Of a DNA stretch of 64,000 nt, positions 26,637 to 34,963 are shown piece after piece; the stretch's first letter is position 1; each line of letters begins with the position of its first letter. Source of the DNA: Flavobacteriaceae bacterium (GTDB taxonomy: Bacteria > Bacteroidota > Bacteroidia > Flavobacteriales > Flavobacteriaceae); NCBI GenBank assembly GCA_027082925.1, contig JALWTD010000014.1, positions 72,393-136,392 of the forward strand, given 5' to 3'. Under the pieces are notes generated by a model. The model did not search any database. It had not been told where the DNA came from and saw only the letters and a program-made list of their open reading frames with translations. Position numbers and translations under genes: made by a program.

Positions 26637-27602
26637 TTATATAATTCCTTCTTTTAGTAAATCATGTAAATGTACAACTCCTATGTATACTGAGTCTTCA
26701 ACAACAAGGATTTGTGTAATATTATTGTTCTCCATTGTTTCTAGAGCTTCAATAGCCATAGCGTTTATATCAATGGTCTTCGGGTTTTTACTCATTATAT
26801 CACTCGCTGTTAAGCTATTAATATCTTTATTGTTTTTAAGCATTCGTCTTAAATCTCCATCGGTAATAACACCAACTATTTTAGTGTCTTGAGTTACGGC
26901 TGTAGTTCCCAATCGTTTTTCTGAAATTTCTATAATTACATCTTTAATAGAAGAGTTTGGAGCAACATTTGGCCGTTCGTTTTTATTAACCAAATCTTTA
27001 ACTCTCAAGTATAGTTTTTTACCCAAAGCACCACCCGGATGGTACTTTGCAAAATCGGTGCTAGAAAAATTATTGAGTTCTAACAAACAAACTGCCAATG
27101 CATCGCCTATTACCAATTGAGCGGTAGTACTCGTTGTTGGAGCTAAATTGTTAGAACAAGCTTCTTTTTCTACATAAGAATTTAAAACAAAATCGGCATT
27201 TGTTCCCAAAAACGATTGTGTATTGCCTGTAATGGCTATTATTTTATTACCATAGTTTTTAATAAGAGGTATAAGCACTTTAATTTCGGGTGTATTTCCG
27301 CTTTTAGAAATACAGATAACAACATCGTTTTGTTGAATAATTCCTAAATCTCCATGAATAGCATCTGCTGCATGCATAAAAATAGACGGCGTTCCTGTTG
27401 AATTAAGTGTTGCTACTATTTTTGTAGCAATATTTGCACTTTTCCCTATTCCGGTAACAATAACTCTACCTTTAGAGTTGTGGATAAATTTTACCGCATT
27501 TTCGAATTCATCATTCAAAAAATTGATTAAATTCGCAATTGCTTTGCTTTCAGCTAGTATTGTTTGCGTAGCATTCTCTATGATTGTATTTTTATTTTTC
27601 AA
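26637..27602 (-). CDS. kdsD: Arabinose-5-phosphate isomerase, KdsD/KpsF/GutQ family
   Basis: 321 aa: an N-terminal SIS domain (GIGKSANIATKIVATLNSTG, HAADAIHGDLG, CISKSGNTPE) and two C-terminal CBS repeats (about residues 205-318). It interconverts ribulose-5-phosphate and arabinose-5-phosphate, the first step of Kdo synthesis for LPS. It heads a minus-strand group with tatC, the CMD gene and lptB, and a TAATTTTG motif lies about 50 bases upstream. Confidence 0.92.
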   Translation of the reverse strand: MKNKNTIIENATQTILAESKAIANLINFLNDEFENAVKFIHNSKGRVIVTGIGKSANIATKIVATLNSTGTPSIFMHAADAIHGDLGIIQQNDVVICISKSGNTPEIKVLIPLIKNYGNKIIAITGNTQSFLGTNADFVLNSYVEKEACSNNLAPTTSTTAQLVIGDALAVCLLELNNFSSTDFAKYHPGGALGKKLYLRVKDLVNKNERPNVAPNSSIKDVIIEISEKRLGTTAVTQDTKIVGVITDGDLRRMLKNNKDINSLTASDIMSKNPKTIDINAMAIEALETMENNNITQILVVEDSVYIGVVHLHDLLKEGII

Positions 27603-27652
27603 AAGATTTTGTTTTTGAATTAAAAAAATATGTTACCTTTATTAGTAGCAAA

Positions 27653-27660
27653 CAAAATTA
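27653..27660 (-). promoter_or_regulatory. Candidate -7 promoter element for kdsD operon
   Basis: Read on the minus strand this is TAATTTTG, a full match to TAnnTTTG, the Bacteroidota primary-sigma -7 element. No clear TTTG -33 element is seen at the usual distance. Confidence 0.45.
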
Positions 27661-27764
27661 AATTTATTTAATTAATAATTGTATAAAGTACTAAAAAAAA
27701 TAAAAAGCACGTTTAGTAAAGGGATTTTTGTTCTCTTACTCAATTAATAAACCGAAAAGATATA

Positions 27765-29963
27765 ATGAATAGTAAGGAAATTGATTTACACGAAGCTTTG
27801 AAAAAGTATTTTGGATTTAATAAATTCAAAGGATTACAAGAAGATGTTATAAATAGCATTATACAAGGGAACGATACCTTTGTTGTAATGCCTACCGGAG
27901 GAGGTAAATCACTGTGTTATCAACTTCCTGCATTGGTTAAAGACGGTACTGCTATTGTAGTTTCTCCGCTTATTGCCTTAATGAAAAACCAAGTAGATGC
28001 TATTAGAGGTATTTCTGATGAGCACGGTATTGCGCACGTATTAAACTCTTCATTAAATAAAACAGAAGTAACAAAAGTTAAAAGTGATATAGAAAGGGGT
28101 GTTACAAAATTGCTTTATGTAGCTCCTGAATCTTTAATTAAAGAAGAGTATGTAAACTTTTTACAAAAACAAAAAATCTCATTTGTAGCCATTGATGAAG
28201 CTCATTGTATTTCTGAATGGGGACACGATTTTAGACCTGAATACAGAAATTTAAGAACCATTATCCAAAAAATTGACAATGTTCCTATTATTGGGCTAAC
28301 CGCTACAGCTACCGAAAAAGTACAAGAAGATATCTTAAAAACGTTAGGAATGTCTAACGCAAAAACATTTAAGGCTTCTTTTAACAGACCTAATTTGTTT
28401 TACGATGTTCGTCCAAAAACAAAAAATATAAATTCCGATATCATCCGATTTATCAAGCAACACCAAAATAAATCTGGAATCATCTATTGTTTAAGTCGAA
28501 AAAAAGTAGAAGAAATTGCTCAATTACTACAAGTAAACGGAATTAAAGCAGTGCCATATCACGCAGGTCTTGATGCTAAAACACGAGCAAAACATCAAGA
28601 CATGTTTTTGATGGAAGAAATTGATGTAGTGGTGGCCACCATTGCCTTTGGAATGGGAATAGATAAACCTGATGTACGATTTGTAATTCATCATGATATT
28701 CCTAAAAGTTTAGAAAGTTATTACCAAGAAACAGGTAGAGCTGGACGCGATGGAGGAGAAGGCTACTGTTTGGCTTATTATTCTTACAAAGACATTGAAA
28801 AATTAGAAAAATTCTTAGCCGGAAAGCCGGTTGCAGAACAAGAAATAGGAAATGCACTTTTACAAGAAGTAGTTGGATATGCCGAAACATCTATATCTAG
28901 ACGAAAATATTTGCTACATTATTTTGGTGAAGATTTTGACGAAGTAAATGGGCTAGGAGCCGACATGGATGACAATACTCGAAATCCGAAGAAAAAACAC
29001 GAAGCCAAAGACGAGTTGCTAAAGTTGCTAAACATTGTTATAAGCACAAAACAAAAGTACAAAGCAAAAGAAGTTGTAAATACTCTTATTGGTAAGGTAA
29101 ATGCATTGCTAAAATCTCATAAAACCGATGACCAACCATTTTTTGGAATTGGAAAAGATAAAAATGAAAAATATTGGATGGCTCTAATTCGACAGGCATT
29201 GGTGGCCGGATTTCTTAAAAAAGAAATTGAACAATACGGTGTTATTAAAATAACAGAAAAAGGAATTAATTTTACAAAAAATCCTGTTTCGTTTATGATG
29301 ACCGAAGACCATTCGTATAAAGAAAGTAACGATGCGTCTATCATTACAAATACCAAAGGAGGAGGAGCTGCAGCAGATGAAACACTTATGAAACTGCTTA
29401 AAGATTTACAAAAATCGGTAGCTAAAAAACATGGAGTACCTCCATATGCTGTTTTTCAAGAAACATCGTTAGAAGATATGGCTTTAAAATATCCTGTAAC
29501 TATGGATGAAATGAAGAATATTTTTGGTGTAGGAGATGGGAAAGCTCGAAAATTTGGAAAGCCTTTTGTAGATTTAATCAAGAAATATGTTGAAGAAAAT
29601 GATGTTATTAGACCTGACGATTTTGTAGTTAAAAGTACAGGTGAAAATTCCGGGTTAAAACTTTTTATTATTCAAAATACCGATAGAAAAATTCCTTTAA
29701 TGGATATTGCAAAATCTAAAGGACTCGAATTTAACGAGTTAATACAAGAAATGCAACGTATTGTTTACAGCGGTACAAAAATTAACATAGACTATTGTAT
29801 TAACGAGCTTTTAGATGAAGATCAGCAAGAAGAAATTTTCGAGTATTTTATGGAAGCTGAAACTGATAAAATTCAAGACGCCTTAGATGAATTTGATGGA
29901 GAATACGATGAAGATGAGCTAAGGTTAATGCGAATTAAATTTATTAGTCAAGTTGCTAATTAA
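27765..29963 (+). CDS. recQ: ATP-dependent DNA helicase RecQ
   Basis: 732 aa, longer than the E. coli enzyme because of an extended C-terminus. Walker A is in MPTGGGKSLCYQL, Walker B/DEAH box in DEAHCISEWGHDFRPEY, and QETGRAGRDGG is motif VI. The RQC region lacks the usual four zinc cysteines: the segment after RRKYLLHYFGEDF has none in the expected pattern. An HRDC-like domain occurs near residues 535-610 and an acidic tail ends the protein. It unwinds DNA during recombination and fork repair. It is monocistronic between divergent kdsD and convergent ZIP genes. Confidence 0.93.
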   Translation: MNSKEIDLHEALKKYFGFNKFKGLQEDVINSIIQGNDTFVVMPTGGGKSLCYQLPALVKDGTAIVVSPLIALMKNQVDAIRGISDEHGIAHVLNSSLNKTEVTKVKSDIERGVTKLLYVAPESLIKEEYVNFLQKQKISFVAIDEAHCISEWGHDFRPEYRNLRTIIQKIDNVPIIGLTATATEKVQEDILKTLGMSNAKTFKASFNRPNLFYDVRPKTKNINSDIIRFIKQHQNKSGIIYCLSRKKVEEIAQLLQVNGIKAVPYHAGLDAKTRAKHQDMFLMEEIDVVVATIAFGMGIDKPDVRFVIHHDIPKSLESYYQETGRAGRDGGEGYCLAYYSYKDIEKLEKFLAGKPVAEQEIGNALLQEVVGYAETSISRRKYLLHYFGEDFDEVNGLGADMDDNTRNPKKKHEAKDELLKLLNIVISTKQKYKAKEVVNTLIGKVNALLKSHKTDDQPFFGIGKDKNEKYWMALIRQALVAGFLKKEIEQYGVIKITEKGINFTKNPVSFMMTEDHSYKESNDASIITNTKGGGAAADETLMKLLKDLQKSVAKKHGVPPYAVFQETSLEDMALKYPVTMDEMKNIFGVGDGKARKFGKPFVDLIKKYVEENDVIRPDDFVVKSTGENSGLKLFIIQNTDRKIPLMDIAKSKGLEFNELIQEMQRIVYSGTKINIDYCINELLDEDQQEEIFEYFMEAETDKIQDALDEFDGEYDEDELRLMRIKFISQVAN

Positions 29964-30631
29964 GCCATATAAGCAACTATCATTCCTAGTAAAATAGCCA
30001 TAAACTTCAGTAAATTAAACTTATGATCTTTAGAAGTTTCAAATAAAATAATGGTAGATATATGTAAAAATACACCTATTATAACAGCTGTTATTTCGGT
30101 TTTATAAACAATTAAAAACTGAATGTGCTCTCCTGCAAAACTTCCTAAAGGTGACATTAACGAAAATAACATTAACAATAAAAACGTTTTTAATTTTCCC
30201 AGCGACGTGTTTATTAAAAAAGTTCCCAATATAATCGCTATAGGTATTTTATGAATTACAATAGCCCAAAGCAAATACTCGTGATGTTGTTTATGGGCCA
30301 AAGGAATACCTTCCATTAAAGCATGAATACCTAAACTAAAAAACAATGCCCAAGGCAAAGAAGCTTTCTTTTCAACATGAATATGTCCGTGTTCAGCTCC
30401 TTTTGAGAAAAAATCTAAAATAAGCTGTAATAAGAGTCCGCCTAAAATAAACAAACCTACATTTGACGTTGAGCTTGTATATACTTCAGGAAATAAATGT
30501 AGAATTGTGATAGAAACTAAGTAGGCTCCACTAAAAGCCAATAAAATATGAATTGTTTTTGTAGAAGGTTTTAATCCAAAAACAATAACAATTCCAACGA
30601 GAACGGATAGTATAAGTACTAAATAAGTCAT
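29960..30631 (-). CDS. ZIP-family divalent metal transporter
   Basis: 223 aa with seven or eight membrane helices. The metal-binding helices are seen as GIHALMEGIPLAH and VIHKIPIAIIL, matching the ZIP helix IV/V pattern with HKIP in place of the more common HEIP. It likely imports Zn or a related ion. Its start overlaps the methyltransferase stop by 4 bases, and its own stop overlaps the recQ end by 4 bases on the opposite strand. Confidence 0.86.
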   Translation of the reverse strand: MTYLVLILSVLVGIVIVFGLKPSTKTIHILLAFSGAYLVSITILHLFPEVYTSSTSNVGLFILGGLLLQLILDFFSKGAEHGHIHVEKKASLPWALFFSLGIHALMEGIPLAHKQHHEYLLWAIVIHKIPIAIILGTFLINTSLGKLKTFLLLMLFSLMSPLGSFAGEHIQFLIVYKTEITAVIIGVFLHISTIILFETSKDHKFNLLKFMAILLGMIVAYMA

Positions 30632-31356
30632 TCTAAAACTAAAATTAAACGATCTGATGTTTCTTCTGAAAAATTGGCTAATTGATAATTTCCAAAAATA
30701 TGTTTTATTGAAAAACCAACTTCATTTAAATATGATTTTATACGCACTAAATCTAAAAATTTCACCTTTTCAACAAAAAAATAGTCCTTTCCGTCAGCAA
30801 AAAAGCGTATTTCTTTAACTATAAATCCATTTTTAAAACTTCTTTTAATATCAAATCTAATATTGTCAACTACTTTTAATTCGTGAGGTACAAGATTTTC
30901 TTTTACCTTTTTTACATTCATAAAATCAATAACCGCACAGCCTCCGTTATTAAGTCCATTTTTAATATTGGTAAGCACTTTAATATCATCTCTCGAATCT
31001 TCAAAATAGCCAAAACTTGTAAATAAATTTAAAATGGCATCAAATTTTTGCTCAAATGCATTTCGCATATCATGCTCTATAAAAGTAAGTGATTTATTTT
31101 CAAATTGTTTTGCATATTGAATGCTATTTTTAGACAAATCGGCACCTATAACACTATATCCTAACGAATTTAAATATACTGAATGACGTCCTCTTCCACA
31201 AGCTAAGTCTAATAATTTAGCGCCTTTTTTTAATTTTAAAAAAGAGGTTAGGTTTTTCATAAACTCTTGCGCTTCTGTATCATCTCTATCTTTATAAAGA
31301 ATATGATAGTACGATGTATCGAACCAAGAAACAAACCAATCGGTATTTGTTGCCAT
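30628..31356 (-). CDS. Class I SAM-dependent methyltransferase
   Basis: 242 aa. Motif I LLDLACGRGRHSVYLNSLG (SAM-binding glycine loop, residues ~44-62) and acidic motif II VIGADLS are clear; FIEHDMRN and LNLFTSFGYFED follow. This is the cytosolic Methyltransf_25-type fold of unknown substrate. It leads the ZIP transporter in a two-gene minus-strand unit. Confidence 0.87.
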   Translation of the reverse strand: MATNTDWFVSWFDTSYYHILYKDRDDTEAQEFMKNLTSFLKLKKGAKLLDLACGRGRHSVYLNSLGYSVIGADLSKNSIQYAKQFENKSLTFIEHDMRNAFEQKFDAILNLFTSFGYFEDSRDDIKVLTNIKNGLNNGGCAVIDFMNVKKVKENLVPHELKVVDNIRFDIKRSFKNGFIVKEIRFFADGKDYFFVEKVKFLDLVRIKSYLNEVGFSIKHIFGNYQLANFSEETSDRLILVLE

Positions 31357-31375
31357 AAGCTTTTTTTAATGCACA

Positions 31376-31383
31376 CAAAAATA
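31376..31383 (-). promoter_or_regulatory. Candidate -7 promoter element for methyltransferase/ZIP unit
   Basis: The minus strand reads TATTTTTG, a full match to TAnnTTTG, 20 bases before the methyltransferase ATG. Confidence 0.5.
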
Positions 31384-31459
31384 CGGAATTGTTTTATTTC
31401 AACGTAACTTACAATAGCTTTATTAAAAGAAATAAGCGAGCTCAATCAAAATCTTTCAG

Positions 31460-31467
31460 TATTTTTG
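31460..31467 (+). promoter_or_regulatory. Candidate -7 promoter element for the THUMP methyltransferase
   Basis: TATTTTTG matches TAnnTTTG, and the ATG follows 17 bases later, so the leader would be about 10 bases. It is divergent from the methyltransferase promoter at 31376-31383. Confidence 0.5.
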
Positions 31468-31484
31468 CCAAAAACAAATTCAGA

Positions 31485-32645
31485 ATGAATAAAAACTTCA
31501 AAATGGTTGCCACTACTATGTTTGGTTTAGAAGAGGTATTGGCTAACGAATTAACTAAATTAGGTGCTCAAGATATAAAAGTAGGTGTTAGAAACGTTTC
31601 TTTCTATGGTGATAAAGGGTTTATGTACAAAAGTAATATTGCCTTACGTACTGCTATTAGAATTTTGAAACCTATTAAATCGTTTCGTGTTTTTGATGAG
31701 GATGATTTGTACAAAAAGCTTCAGCAAATTAACTGGGAGCAATATATGAATGTAGAAGGAACTTTTGCTATTGGAGCAGTTGTAAATTCTAAAAACTTTA
31801 CGTCAAACTCTCATTATATTTCATTAAAAGCCAAAGATGCTATTGCCGATTATTTTAGACATAAATATCATAAAAGACCAAACGTAGATATTAAGCATCC
31901 CAATTTAAAAATTCATGTACATATCCAAAAAGATTACTGCACAGTATCGCTTGATAGTTCGGGAGATTCATTACATAAAAGAGGGTATAGAAGCGCTACA
32001 AATATAGCACCTATTAATGAGGTGTTGGCGGCAGGACTTATTCTTTTATCAGGATACACAGGTGATTGCAACTTTATTGATCCAATGTGTGGCTCAGGAA
32101 CTATTTTAATTGAAGCTGCTATGATAGCGAATAATATTCCTGCAAATATTAATAGAAATGAATTTGCTTTTGAAAAATGGAGTGACTACGATGAAGATTT
32201 ATTCTTTACAATACAAGATTCTTTGTTGAAGAAAATAAGAAGTTCTCACTTCAAAATTATGGGATTTGACAAAGCACCTTCTGCTGTTAGAAAAGCTAAA
32301 GAAAATATAGAAAATGCCAATTTAAGCGATTTTATAGGAGTACATCACGTGAATTTTTTCAACTCTGTAAAAGAAGTGTTTGGTCCAACATACATTCTAT
32401 TTAATCCGCCTTATGGTGAACGTTTAAATATTGATGTAGAAACATTCTACAAAAAAATAGGAGATACACTTAAACATGGCTACCCAGATTCTACTGTTTG
32501 GTTTATAACCTCCGATATTCAAGCATTAAAACACGTTGGCTTGCGAACCTCTAAGAGAATTCCTTTAAAAAATGCCGATTTAGATTGTAGGTTTGTAAGA
32601 TACGATATGTATGAAGGTAGTAGAAAAACAAAAAAAGCTTTGTAA
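31485..32645 (+). CDS. THUMP-domain class I RNA methyltransferase (RlmL-like)
   Basis: 386 aa from ATG 31485. The open frame extends to 31389, but the added residues show no conservation pattern and the promoter motif lies inside them; homolog-like sequence begins with FKMVATTMFGLEEVLANEL. There is an N-terminal ferredoxin-like/THUMP domain (to about 165), then a SAM domain with FIDPMCGSGTILIEAAM and the N6/N2-adenine/guanine motif NPPYGERL. It is probably the 23S rRNA m2G2445-type enzyme, shorter than E. coli RlmL, which has a fused second domain. The last codons form part of a terminator hairpin. Confidence 0.88.
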   Translation: MNKNFKMVATTMFGLEEVLANELTKLGAQDIKVGVRNVSFYGDKGFMYKSNIALRTAIRILKPIKSFRVFDEDDLYKKLQQINWEQYMNVEGTFAIGAVVNSKNFTSNSHYISLKAKDAIADYFRHKYHKRPNVDIKHPNLKIHVHIQKDYCTVSLDSSGDSLHKRGYRSATNIAPINEVLAAGLILLSGYTGDCNFIDPMCGSGTILIEAAMIANNIPANINRNEFAFEKWSDYDEDLFFTIQDSLLKKIRSSHFKIMGFDKAPSAVRKAKENIENANLSDFIGVHHVNFFNSVKEVFGPTYILFNPPYGERLNIDVETFYKKIGDTLKHGYPDSTVWFITSDIQALKHVGLRTSKRIPLKNADLDCRFVRYDMYEGSRKTKKAL

Positions 32646-32663
32646 AAATACAAAGCTTTTAAA
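32633..32663. terminator. Bidirectional terminator overlapping a stop codon
   Basis: AAAAGCTTTGTA (32633-32644), AAAA loop, TACAAAGCTTTT (32649-32660): a perfect 12-bp stem. The TAA stop at 32643-32645 is within the stem. It sits between two convergent genes and has runs of A and T on either side. Confidence 0.8.
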
Positions 32664-32666
32664 ATG

Positions 32667-33674
32667 CTAACTTCTTCTAGAAAAATGTCTTTTTGTTTCT
32701 TTAGACTTTTTTGTCTTTTTCGAACTGCTTCTTTTTGGTGTGGTATTTCTCACAGGTCGTTTTGTTTTAACTTGAGAAGACTTTCTATATCTAGAATCGT
32801 TTTTTGATTTTTTTCTATTAACTGTTTTTCTGTCTCGTGTTGAAAAATCCCGATGCGTTGCTCTTGAACGATTTTCAACTCCGGTGCTACGTCTTTTTAT
32901 TGTTTTATTTGAAGAAATTGAAGAATTTCTAGAATTTGTTCTGTAATTACTTCTTCTATGACCATCTTCTAATCTTCGTTTAGGTACTGTATTGGTAACT
33001 CTTCTTCGTGTAGAATAGTTACTACGCTTATTAGACTTATTGTAATAGTTTCTGTTTTTTTTGTAATGATTAGAATAATAATACTTATGTCTAATAGGTT
33101 TGTAATGATGTCTGTAAGGCTTGTAGCTTACAACACGATATTCAAATAATGGTCTTACAAAATAATTATAATACGGATGATGTACGTAATGACGGTTGTA
33201 TACATTTATATATCCTGAATAATAAGAGTAATATCCGTAATTATCGTAATGAATATGTAAACCACCTAATCTAACCAATCTACCATACCTGTTGTAATAC
33301 ACATTAACACTACCTATTCTACTAACTCTTCCGTAGTAATCGTAATAAATAGGAATGTCTTCTACTTGGATAACAGCTCCATAATCATCGTACTGTACAT
33401 AAGCGTCATAATTATAGCCAGAATTAAATGTAATATTTACGTTGTTGCTTCTATACCCAAAACTAACGCCTCTTCTCGGGTTGATATAAAAATCGAACTC
33501 TCCATTTTGAAAAACAGCAAATGTAACACCTCGTTCAACAAAAGTGAAAGAATCTCCATATTCAACATAGTAATTTGGGTAATATGTTAAGGTCTCTAAG
33601 TTAGTGTTAGAAGCTGATTTTGCTCCAAAACCAACTAATAAAAAGGTTACGAATAAAAATAAACTGTTTTTCAT
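32667..33674 (-). CDS. Secreted Tyr-rich protein with highly basic tail, function unknown
   Basis: 335 aa. A signal peptide (MKNSLFLFVTFLLVGFGAKSAS) is followed by a region with repeated short Tyr/Gly/Arg strands (about residues 95-170: DYYGRVSRIGSVNVYYNRYGR and similar), then a Tyr/His-rich stretch and, from about 185, a tail dominated by Arg, Lys and Ser with few hydrophobic residues. The middle repeats look like beta-hairpin units. I know no family for it. The tail could bind polyanions such as nucleic acid or acidic polysaccharide; this is inference. It is convergent with the THUMP gene and monocistronic. Confidence 0.75.
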   Translation of the reverse strand: MKNSLFLFVTFLLVGFGAKSASNTNLETLTYYPNYYVEYGDSFTFVERGVTFAVFQNGEFDFYINPRRGVSFGYRSNNVNITFNSGYNYDAYVQYDDYGAVIQVEDIPIYYDYYGRVSRIGSVNVYYNRYGRLVRLGGLHIHYDNYGYYSYYSGYINVYNRHYVHHPYYNYFVRPLFEYRVVSYKPYRHHYKPIRHKYYYSNHYKKNRNYYNKSNKRSNYSTRRRVTNTVPKRRLEDGHRRSNYRTNSRNSSISSNKTIKRRSTGVENRSRATHRDFSTRDRKTVNRKKSKNDSRYRKSSQVKTKRPVRNTTPKRSSSKKTKKSKETKRHFSRRS

Positions 33675-33751
33675 GATAAATAAATTTAAAGTGTTAATAC
33701 AAAAATTTAGTGGTTAGTATTATACAGTCTCATAGAAACAAACAGCGTGCC

Positions 33752-33784
33752 AAAAAAAAGACACCCTACAATTGGATGTCTTTA
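33752..33784 (-). terminator. Terminator after the cytochrome-c peroxidase gene
   Basis: On the minus strand AAAGACATCC, a 7-base loop, then GGGTGTCTTT (one mismatch) and a run of eight T. It lies 24 bases after the peroxidase stop. Confidence 0.65.
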
Positions 33785-33807
33785 AATATATTGTATTTAG
33801 TGTGTTT

Positions 33808-34824
33808 TTATTCGTTTTTTGGTAACTCTGCTGTTAAAGAATTTAAAAATGCTAATAAGACATCTAACTCTTTCTCAGTTAGTTCTTTATTGAGTTGAAC
33901 CTTTGCCATAATGGTAACAGCTTCTTTTAAATCAGAAACACTTCCGTCGTGAAAATAAGGATATGTTTTAGCTATATTTCGCAATGAAGGAGACTTGAAC
34001 ACGTATTTGTCGTTTTCATTTTTTGTAACTGTAAATTTTCCTTCATCTATTTTAGTGCTTTTTGTGTATTTCCAATAATCATCAAAAACTCCAAATTTTT
34101 GAAAAACATTTCCTCCCAATGTATTTCCTGAATGACAAGCAACACAACCTTTATCCATAAACACTTTTAAACCTTCTTTTTCTTCATTTGAAAGTGCTGT
34201 TATATCTCCTTTTAAAAAATTATCAAAACGAGAAGGAGTGATTAGCGTACGCTCAAAAGCTCCAATAGCTTTTTTAATATTATCGTAAGATATTGGGTTT
34301 TTATCTTCTGGAAAAACACTTGAAAACATTTTATTGTATTCGTCTATTTTAGACAATCGCTCTACCACAACATCTTCACTAGGCATTGCCATTTCTATAG
34401 GATTTAATATAGGGCCTCCTGCTTGCGCCTCTACATCGGGCTCTCTTCCATCCCAAAATTGAGCTACATGCAGTGCTGCATTGTATACCGTTGGAGAATT
34501 TCTTCCTCCAAAAAGACCATCGTTTCCTTTAGAAGTAGGGGAATTATCTACACCATATGTATTTAAATTATGACACGTATTACAACTTTGGGTATTGTCT
34601 TTAGAAAGCTGTGTCTCAAAATATAATTTTTTACCCAAAGCAACCTTTTCAGGGGTTACAGGGTTCTCAGGATTTTCAGCAACTTTTGGCAATGTGCCAA
34701 ACATTGTTGATGCTGTTTTTTGCAATGCTACATACTTTGCACTGTCTTGTGTGTTTTCTTGTTTTTTTATATCCTTACAGCCTATAAGTGAGACTATAAC
34801 TAAAAGTGTTAATAAACGTTTCAT
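33808..34824 (-). CDS. Di-haem cytochrome-c peroxidase (MauG/CcpA-type), lipoprotein
   Basis: 338 aa. A lipobox LIGC puts the lipid-modified Cys at residue 16. Two haem-binding motifs are present, CNTCH (81-85) and CVACH (227-231), with GRNSPTVYNAALH and FHDGSVSDLKEAV typical of the bacterial di-haem peroxidase family. It reduces hydrogen peroxide with electrons from c-type cytochromes in the periplasm. It is a single gene on the minus strand, divergent from priA. Confidence 0.93.
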   Translation of the reverse strand: MKRLLTLLVIVSLIGCKDIKKQENTQDSAKYVALQKTASTMFGTLPKVAENPENPVTPEKVALGKKLYFETQLSKDNTQSCNTCHNLNTYGVDNSPTSKGNDGLFGGRNSPTVYNAALHVAQFWDGREPDVEAQAGGPILNPIEMAMPSEDVVVERLSKIDEYNKMFSSVFPEDKNPISYDNIKKAIGAFERTLITPSRFDNFLKGDITALSNEEKEGLKVFMDKGCVACHSGNTLGGNVFQKFGVFDDYWKYTKSTKIDEGKFTVTKNENDKYVFKSPSLRNIAKTYPYFHDGSVSDLKEAVTIMAKVQLNKELTEKELDVLLAFLNSLTAELPKNE

Positions 34825-34849
34825 TGAAATATATTTTGTCGGTTTCCTA

Positions 34850-34857
34850 CAAAATTA
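34850..34857 (-). promoter_or_regulatory. Candidate -7 promoter element for the peroxidase gene
   Basis: The minus strand reads TAATTTTG (TAnnTTTG), 26 bases before the start codon. No -33 element is evident. Confidence 0.45.
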
Positions 34858-34963
34858 CACAAGCTCTCTAAAGAGGATGTAACATTAATTACAGTTTTTG
34901 TGAATTTTTGGTTTGATTTGAATACTTTTACGTTTTTGTAGAAGCTCTAAACAATTTGTAAAA

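Noticed and set aside
31389-31484. N-terminal extension of the THUMP methyltransferase
   Set aside because: The extension crosses the TAnnTTTG promoter motif and has no family-like sequence; the ATG at 31485 fits.
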